Assembly: GCF_916618745.1 (NCBI RefSeq)
Contig: NZ_OU745373.1
Coordinates: forward strand, 1,190,001 to 1,254,000
Direction of reading: 5' to 3'
Source: Cardiobacterium sp. Marseille-Q4385
GTDB taxonomy: Bacteria; Pseudomonadota; Gammaproteobacteria; Cardiobacteriales; Cardiobacteriaceae
DNA length: 64,000 nucleotides
Positions 59,006 to 64,000 of this stretch are shown in pieces (the stretch's first letter is position 1; each line of letters opens with the position of its first letter). Under the pieces are notes generated by a model. It worked only from the letters and a program-made list of their open reading frames with translations. It made no database searches and was not told the origin of the DNA. A program made the position numbers and the translations under genes.

Positions 59006-60178
59006 ATGAGCAGCAATACCCCCGATTGGGACGCCCGTGCCCCGGAAATCCAAAAAGACCAGCGCGCCGCCTACGACAAGATGCGCGACGAATGCCCCGT
59101 CGCCTACGATGATTATCTCGGCTATACCCTCTTCCGCCACGAAGATGTTACCTACGCGCTGGCACATCCCGAGCTGTTTTCCAGCCGTGTTTCCACACGC
59201 CACATTGCCGTGCCCAGCGGCATGGATGCACCGGAACACACGGCCTTCCGCGCCATCAACGACAAGTATTACACCCCGGCGCGCATGGCTGCCTTTGCCC
59301 CCGCCTGCCGCGCCGTCATCCGCGCCCTGATTGCCGAAACGCCGCGCGGCGAGGTGGTGGATATCATGACGGGCTTCGCGCAGCGTTACGCCATGCGCAT
59401 TCAAAATGCCTTTCTCGGCTGGCCCGACGCCCTCGAAGCGCCGCTGACCGCCTGGATTGAGAAGAACCGTCGCGCCACGCTGGCTCGTGATCCTGTCGCC
59501 ATCGGTCAAGTTGCGCTGGAATTTGACGGCTATATCCACGATCTGCTGCAACAACGCCGCGATGCGGGCGAGGCCGCGCCTGATGACATTACCACCGAGC
59601 TGCTTTATGACGAGGTTGATCTGCCGACCGGCAAGCGGCGCATGACCGAGGAAGAGTTGATTTCTCTCCTGCGCAACTGGACGGTGGGCGAACTCTCGAC
59701 TATCTCCGCTTCTGTCGGCATTGTCGTTCATTTCCTCGCCGCCCATCCTGCCGAGCAGGAACGTCTGCGCGCCCATCCTGATGCCATCCCGGCGGCGGTC
59801 GAAGAAATCATGCGCTTGGAAGATCCGCTGGTGACGAACCGCCGCATCACCACCTGTCCCGTGCATATCGGTGGGCGGGATCTGCCCGCAGGCAGCCGCG
59901 TCACCCTGAACTGGCTCAGCGCTAACCGCGACGAAGCGGTTTTCCCCGATGCCGACCAGTACCGCCCGGAACGCGACCAAAGCGCCAATCTCGTCTATGG
60001 TGCGGGCATCCACGCCTGCCCTGGTGCCCCGCTCGCCCGTCTCGAATTGCGCCTGCTGGTGGAGGAATTGCTGGCGGCAACAGCGAGCATCCGCTTCGCC
60101 GCTGACGGGCAAGCGGTCAGCACCAACGCCGTTTATCCCGTCGCCGGATACAGCAGTGTGCGGGTGATGCTGGGCTGA
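59006..60178 (+). CDS. Cytochrome P450
   Basis: Soluble bacterial P450 of 390 residues. Heme loop LVYGAGIHACPGAPLARLE (Cys ligand; the usual leading Phe is Tyr), ExxR as EEIMR, and the DQYRPER meander. The I-helix reads WTVGELSTISASVG where AGxDT is usual, so the normal acidic residue before the Thr/Ser is Leu, hinting at atypical oxygen activation or a peroxide-type route. No ferredoxin or reductase gene is adjacent. The substrate is unknown. It starts shortly after a divergent TerD-family gene. Confidence 0.92.
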   Translation: MSSNTPDWDARAPEIQKDQRAAYDKMRDECPVAYDDYLGYTLFRHEDVTYALAHPELFSSRVSTRHIAVPSGMDAPEHTAFRAINDKYYTPARMAAFAPACRAVIRALIAETPRGEVVDIMTGFAQRYAMRIQNAFLGWPDALEAPLTAWIEKNRRATLARDPVAIGQVALEFDGYIHDLLQQRRDAGEAAPDDITTELLYDEVDLPTGKRRMTEEELISLLRNWTVGELSTISASVGIVVHFLAAHPAEQERLRAHPDAIPAAVEEIMRLEDPLVTNRRITTCPVHIGGRDLPAGSRVTLNWLSANRDEAVFPDADQYRPERDQSANLVYGAGIHACPGAPLARLELRLLVEELLAATASIRFAADGQAVSTNAVYPVAGYSSVRVMLG

Positions 60179-60206
60179 ACCGTCCCCCGCTTTCGCCCGC
60201 CAATAC

Positions 60207-60234
60207 ACAAACGCCCCGGTAATGGGGCGTTTGT
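60207..60234 (+). terminator. Hairpin after the P450 gene
   Basis: ACAAACGCCCC, loop GGTAAT, GGGGCGTTTGT. Stable stem; short T tract only. Confidence 0.7.
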
Positions 60235-60333
60235 CATGAAACGTACTACGGTCAACGCGCTTGCTTTCCCATACGCTGTTAGCAAGCCACGCCGTCTCAT
60301 ACAGACTGCCTTCTGTTGGCTAGCCGCCTCAAG

Positions 60334-61281
60334 TCAACCTTGTTGCAGGGCGGCAGCAGCCCCGACCAGGCCGGGGTTCTTTGCCGTCACCAACCAGATG
60401 GGTACAGCGGCGAGGTAGCCTTCGAAGCGGCCTTTGTCGACAAAGCGGGTTTTGAACGGGCTTTCGTTGATGAAGTAATCGGCGATACGAGGCAGGATGC
60501 CGCCGCAGAGGTACACACCGCCGCGTGCACCGAGGGTCAGGACGAGGTCGGCGGTGACGGTGGCCAGCGCAGCGCAGTAGGTATCAAGTGTTTGCCGCGC
60601 CGTTGCCTCGCCGGCGAGTGCCGCAGCGGTGATATCCGCCGGGCGGCGATCAGGTGGCGTTTCGCCGCGCAGGGTGGCAAGGGCATTGTCGATGAGGGTC
60701 AGACCGGCGCCGTTGGTGATGCGTTCAGCGGAAACGTGGCTGCGGCGGGCATGCGCATATTTCCAGATGGCCACTTCGGTGTCGTTTCTCGGCGCGAAGC
60801 TGACGTGTCCACCTTCGCCGGCGAGTGCCACCCAGCCACCGTGCCCGTCCGGAACGAGGGCGGACACACCGAGACCGGTGCCGGGACCGATGACGGCAAG
60901 CGGGGTGCCATCCGCCGCTTCGCCGGCACTGACGAGGCGTTTCTCATCGGCACCGAGATGCGGTACGGCCAGCGCCTGCGCGGTGAAGTCGTTGATGACG
61001 CGCAGTTTATCCAGCTGAAACTCAGCTTGCAGAGCGCGGATGGAAAATTTCCAGTGGTGGTTGGTCATCTGCACGCTATCGCCGGTGACGGGGTTGGCGA
61101 TGGCAATCGACGCCTGTTTGACGCTGACATTCTGCGCACGCAGGTAGGCAGCGATGGCGTCTTCAAGGCGCGGATAGTCGGCAGTGGGCAGGGTGTCGAT
61201 AGCGTGCAGGCGGGTGCCGTCGCCAAGGGCGAAACGGGCGTTGGTGCCACCGATATCGGCGAGTAGGACGTAAGTTGACAT
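60334..61281 (-). CDS. glk: Glucokinase (ROK-unrelated Glk family)
   Basis: Phosphorylates glucose with ATP, feeding glycolysis and complementing GlgP-derived glucose-1-phosphate. The 315-residue protein has ATP phosphate-binding LLADIGGTNARFAL, IANPVTGDSVQMTNHHWKFS, catalytic Asp in VINDFTAQALAVPHLG, VIGPGTGLGVSALVP, GEGGHVSFAP, and VYLCGGILPRIADYF. This is the E. coli Glk type. AGGAGAAGCC lies just before the ATG. It stands alone, convergent with P450. Confidence 0.95.
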   Translation of the reverse strand: MSTYVLLADIGGTNARFALGDGTRLHAIDTLPTADYPRLEDAIAAYLRAQNVSVKQASIAIANPVTGDSVQMTNHHWKFSIRALQAEFQLDKLRVINDFTAQALAVPHLGADEKRLVSAGEAADGTPLAVIGPGTGLGVSALVPDGHGGWVALAGEGGHVSFAPRNDTEVAIWKYAHARRSHVSAERITNGAGLTLIDNALATLRGETPPDRRPADITAAALAGEATARQTLDTYCAALATVTADLVLTLGARGGVYLCGGILPRIADYFINESPFKTRFVDKGRFEGYLAAVPIWLVTAKNPGLVGAAAALQQG

Positions 61282-61552
61282 AGGCTTCTCCTGGGGTTGC
61301 GGGGTTTGATGGGCAGTGTGTCATGTTTTGGTAGGAATGACGCAAATTTTCTGTCATCTTAGCTTTTCCTGTGTATAATGCAGGCACATTTCATTAATAT
61401 GTACCTGAAAACTTGGCCGCTTCTTCGGAAGCGGTATTTTTTTGCCCGCTCAACCCTCGTGGGAGACGGGTCACTCCCCATCTGGAGGCGTACTTGAGGG
61501 CATGCGCCTAAGCCCGTATCATGCCGCCGTTTTCACAGATTCCCGCATGGCC
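61282..61552. other. Intergenic region between divergent glk and minC
   Basis: About 270 bp. It should hold both promoters; TTTCCTGTGTATAATGC (61364-61380) looks like a -10 (TATAAT) for minC. No known repeat is seen. Confidence 0.5.
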
Positions 61553-62269
61553 ATGAGCGACCCCATCCCTTTCAAAGGACGCAACATCAGTATTACCGCC
61601 GTCCTGCTGCAAGACGCCGACACCACCGGCATTGATGAACTATTGGAAGCCAAAATCGCGCAAGTACCCGCCGGATTCTTCGCTACCCAACCGCTGGTTG
61701 CCGATTTGTCCGCCCTGGACGGTTTTCAGGCGGACGGCAAATGGCTGAAAACACTGAAACGGATTTTCGAGCGGCACGGTCTCTGCCTGATCGGCATCAG
61801 CAGCGGCCAGCTGGCCGACGGTGCCCTGGCTGCGGCAGGGCTGGCAGAAATCAGCGGTGAAAGCAAAAGCAGCAAGGCCGCACCCACCGCCAAAACAAGC
61901 GAAGAACCCCCTGTCTCCCGACCCGCACCGCCCGCCGCCGTACCGACCAAACTGGTACGGCACAACATCCGTTCCGGGCAGCGCGTTCTCGCACCGGGCG
62001 GTGACCTGGTCATCATCGGCAGCGTCAGCCCGGGGGCGGAAATTTACGCCGACGGCAACATCACCGTGTACGGTGCCTTGCGTGGGCGTGCCTTCGCCGG
62101 CGGACAGGACAACACCGCCGCCTACATTTATTGCCACACACTCGGCGCCGAGCTGGTTTCCATCGCCGGCTTTTATCAGGACATGGAACAGTTGCAGGCA
62201 AACGGCATCCACCACAACGTCTTTATCAGCCTGAATGCGGATGAAAGCATGCGCATAGTGTCGGTATAA
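61553..62269 (+). CDS. minC: Septum-site determining protein MinC
   Basis: Inhibits FtsZ assembly away from mid-cell. The N-terminal domain (about 1-100) begins MSDPIPFKGRNISITAVLL. A Ser/Ala/Pro linker (about 105-140, with TSEEPPVSRPAPPAA) follows. The C-terminal beta-helix has RSGQRVLAPGGDLVIIGSVSPGAEIYADGNITVYGALRGRAFAGG, the MinD- and FtsZ-binding signature. 238 residues. ATG 61553 or 61547 are equally plausible starts. It leads minCDE. Confidence 0.92.
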   Translation: MSDPIPFKGRNISITAVLLQDADTTGIDELLEAKIAQVPAGFFATQPLVADLSALDGFQADGKWLKTLKRIFERHGLCLIGISSGQLADGALAAAGLAEISGESKSSKAAPTAKTSEEPPVSRPAPPAAVPTKLVRHNIRSGQRVLAPGGDLVIIGSVSPGAEIYADGNITVYGALRGRAFAGGQDNTAAYIYCHTLGAELVSIAGFYQDMEQLQANGIHHNVFISLNADESMRIVSV

Positions 62270-62302
62270 TGCCGCGCCACACCATAACAAAGAGACAAAA
62301 AC

Positions 62303-63118
62303 ATGAGTAAAGTTATCGTCGTCACCTCAGGTAAAGGCGGAGTAGGGAAGACCACGACCAGCGCCAGCATCGCCTGCGGTTTTGCCATGAAGGGACACAA
62401 AACCTGCGTGATCGACTTCGACGTTGGCCTGCGCAACCTCGACCTCATCATGGGCGTAGAACGCCGCGTGGTGTACGACTTCGTCAACGTTATCAACGGC
62501 GAAGCCAGCCTGAAACAGGCGCTCATTAAGGACAAGCGGGTGGAAAACCTCTACGTGCTCGCCGCCTCGCAAACTCGCGACAAGGAAGCGCTTACCAAAG
62601 AAGGGGTGGAAAAAGTCATTAACGACCTGAAATCGATGGACTTCGAATACATCATCTGCGACAGCCCCGCCGGCATCGAACAAGGCGCCCTGATGGCGCT
62701 TTACTTTGCCGATGAAGCCATCATCACCACCAACCCCGAAGTTTCCTCCGTACGCGACTCCGACCGCATCCTCGGCATCCTCGCCAGCAAATCGCGTCGC
62801 GCCGAGCTGGGTGAAGACGCGGTCAAAGAACACCTCGTCATCACCCGCTACAAACCCGAACGCGTACAGCAGCAAGAAATGCTTTCCGTGGAAGACGTCA
62901 TCGAAATTCTCTCCATTCCCCTGCTCGGCGTCATCCCCGAAGACCATGACAACGTCCTGATCGCTTCCAACCGGGGCGAACCGGTCATCCTCTTCTCCGA
63001 CAGCCACGCAGGCCAAGCCTACTCCGATCTGGTCGAACGCTTCCTCGGCAAAGACTTGCCGCACCGCTTCCTTGATGTCAAACGCAAAGGCATCTTCTCC
63101 AAACTCTTCGGAGGTTAG
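62303..63118 (+). CDS. minD: Septum-site determining ATPase MinD
   Basis: Membrane-binding ATPase that oscillates with MinE and recruits MinC. Deviant Walker A VVTSGKGGVGKTTTSASIA, Walker A' region DFDVGLRNLDLIMG, Walker B-like IICDSPAGIEQGALMAL, and a C-terminal amphipathic membrane helix RKGIFSKLFGG. The 271 residues fit the family. It starts 33 bp after minC; minE follows by 4 bp. Confidence 0.97.
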   Translation: MSKVIVVTSGKGGVGKTTTSASIACGFAMKGHKTCVIDFDVGLRNLDLIMGVERRVVYDFVNVINGEASLKQALIKDKRVENLYVLAASQTRDKEALTKEGVEKVINDLKSMDFEYIICDSPAGIEQGALMALYFADEAIITTNPEVSSVRDSDRILGILASKSRRAELGEDAVKEHLVITRYKPERVQQQEMLSVEDVIEILSIPLLGVIPEDHDNVLIASNRGEPVILFSDSHAGQAYSDLVERFLGKDLPHRFLDVKRKGIFSKLFGG

Positions 63119-63122
63119 GATC

Positions 63123-63398
63123 ATGAGCTTGTTTGATTTCTTCAGAAAAAACCGGCCGCAGCATTCAGCGGCAACGGCCAAAGAGCGTCTGCAAATCATC
63201 GTCGCGCATCAGCGCAACCAGAGCAGCCAGCCGCAACTGCTGGAAACCATGAAGCGGGAAATCCTCGAAGTGGTGAAAAAATACTTCGCCATCAACCTTG
63301 AAGACATCAGCGCTGATTTCTCGCGCGAAGGGGAAACGGAAATCCTCGAACTCAACATCAACCTGCACAGTAAAGACAACCTGCCGGAAAACGCGTAA
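63123..63398 (+). CDS. minE: Cell-division topological specificity factor MinE
   Basis: Stimulates MinD ATPase and keeps MinC at the poles. A 91-residue protein with N-terminal membrane-targeting helix MSLFDFFRKNR, anti-MinCD segment AATAKERLQIIVAHQR, and dimerisation strands ILEVVKKYFAI and TEILELNINL. AGGATC lies just before ATG 63123. Confidence 0.96.
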   Translation: MSLFDFFRKNRPQHSAATAKERLQIIVAHQRNQSSQPQLLETMKREILEVVKKYFAINLEDISADFSREGETEILELNINLHSKDNLPENA

Positions 63399-63403
63399 AT
63401 CCC

Positions 63404-63796
63404 ATGAACGATGCTGCGGGCGTCCGCCTCGACCAATGGCTGTGGGCGGCACGTTTCTACAAAAGCCGGGCGCTCGCCAAAGCCGCCATTGAAAACGGTC
63501 AGGTTCTTGTCGGCGGACAGCGTGCCAAAGCGGCACGCGCCATCAAAAGTGGCGATCTGCTGCATATCGACAAACACGGCGAACAGGTTTACGACGTGAC
63601 CGTCATCCGCTGCGAGAACAAGCGCGTCAGTGCGCCCATTGCGCAAACCTTCTACGCCGAGACCGCAGACAGCATCGCCCGCCGCGCCGAACTGCACGCT
63701 CAACAACAAGCCGCCCGCGACATGGTGCATTACCCCAACCGCCGCCCGAATAAACGCGACCGCAGACAAATCCGCGCCTTCCGCCATGGCGAATAG
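63404..63796 (+). CDS. hslR: Hsp15-like S4 RNA-binding protein
   Basis: Ribosome-rescue factor recognising stalled 50S subunits carrying peptidyl-tRNA. The 130-residue protein has an N-terminal S4 domain (VRLDQWLWAARFYKSRALAKAAIENGQVLV) and a basic C-terminal tail (HYPNRRPNKRDRRQIRAFRHG). It starts 5 bp after minE, so it is likely cotranscribed. It ends at a strong terminator. Confidence 0.93.
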   Translation: MNDAAGVRLDQWLWAARFYKSRALAKAAIENGQVLVGGQRAKAARAIKSGDLLHIDKHGEQVYDVTVIRCENKRVSAPIAQTFYAETADSIARRAELHAQQQAARDMVHYPNRRPNKRDRRQIRAFRHGE

Positions 63797-63809
63797 GCGA
63801 CAGTCGATG

Positions 63810-63838
63810 AAAAAAACGGGCCCCGGGCCCGTTTTTTA
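63810..63838 (+). terminator. Terminator of the min-hslR operon
   Basis: AAAAAACGGGCCC/GGGCCCGTTTTTT with no real loop and a six-T tail. Confidence 0.92.
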
Positions 63839-63868
63839 TGGCAACGCCTCCGTACATGAATTGACGCT

Positions 63869-63976
63869 TATAGTTGAATAGATAAAAAAGCGTAACAAGA
63901 CGCGTCGCCGCAGACAGTACAGGTAGTACGGCAAGGCGGCGCAACGCCGTTACGATTTTTTAGATGTTTAACTATA
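63869..63976. mobile_element. 108-bp MITE-like element
   Basis: Imperfect terminal inverted repeats: left TATAGTTGAATAGATAAAAA and right (reverse complement) TATAGTTAAACATCTAAAAA, each leading to CGTAAC. The interior contains CCGCAGACAGTACAGG followed by TAGTACGGCAAGGCGGCG. The same interior wording and TATAG-type ends are known from a roughly 100-bp repeat in Neisseria genomes. No coding capacity. Confidence 0.75.
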
Positions 63977-64000
63977 TGGCCGCTTGACGAGCCCAGTAAC
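63977..64000. repeat. 25-bp-family repeat at the right edge
   Basis: On the minus strand, GTTACTGGGCTC leads into GTCAAGCGGCC. This is the end of one unit and the start of the next, so an array probably continues beyond the window. Confidence 0.55.

Overview
The window is about 60% G+C apart from one A+T-rich patch, densely coded on both strands, and reads as a chromosomal segment of a gammaproteobacterium. A complete pilG-pilH-pilI-pilJ-chpA (type IV pilus chemosensory) operon, minCDE-hslR, rimO, tag, gor, glk and the gammaproteobacterial style of the housekeeping proteins support this. The combination of twitching-motility chemosensing, aryl-polyene-like genes, glycogen phosphorylase and many short dispersed repeats fits the Cardiobacteriaceae (Cardiobacterium-like). 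That family assignment is an inference; there is no rRNA here.

Layout. 1-13.8 kb (minus): the Chp operon, ending in a gigantic CheA/ChpA kinase of more than 3,735 residues that runs off the left edge and carries about fifteen 87-residue repeats. 13.9-17.2 kb: ruvX, trxB and a lipoyl-domain lpd. 17.3-20.8 kb: an OmpR-type regulator, dut, a lipoprotein and rimO. 21.0-25.3 kb: an operon of an MMPL/RND exporter, an FAD oxidoreductase and a SUKH-like protein, probably related to aryl-polyene export. 25.4-30.6 kb: gor, a membrane protein and a large MscS channel. 30.66-30.91 kb: tRNA-Pro, tRNA-Arg and tRNA-His. 31-35.7 kb: a solute-binding protein, a methyltransferase and a yjiH-yjiG-M20 peptidase operon. 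36.2-41.3 kb: a mevalonate-kinase-like gene with an XRE regulator, an A+T-rich gap, then tandem DUF1176 genes and a third secreted protein.

41.4-45.8 kb: tag split by a 1,063-bp insertion sequence, an OsmB-like lipoprotein, thiD with a TPP riboswitch, and a frameshifted M23 peptidase. 45.9-50.3 kb: tyrS, a trypsin-like protease, an FHA membrane protein, dps and an entericidin. 50.5-56.5 kb: glgP, a YfbK-like VWA protein, a LolA-like protein and an ACP phosphodiesterase. 56.6-61.3 kb: an amino-acid binding protein, a TerD/TerA protein, a cytochrome P450 and glk. 61.5-63.8 kb: minC-minD-minE-hslR, followed by a MITE-like element.

The most unusual features are the repeat-expanded ChpA and a 25-bp repeat family (core GCCAAGCGR). 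The latter sits in exact 25-bp tandem arrays between genes, and its core also recurs in frame inside proteins as Pro-Ser linkers (ChpA, the M23 peptidase, the serine protease and the MMPL exporter).
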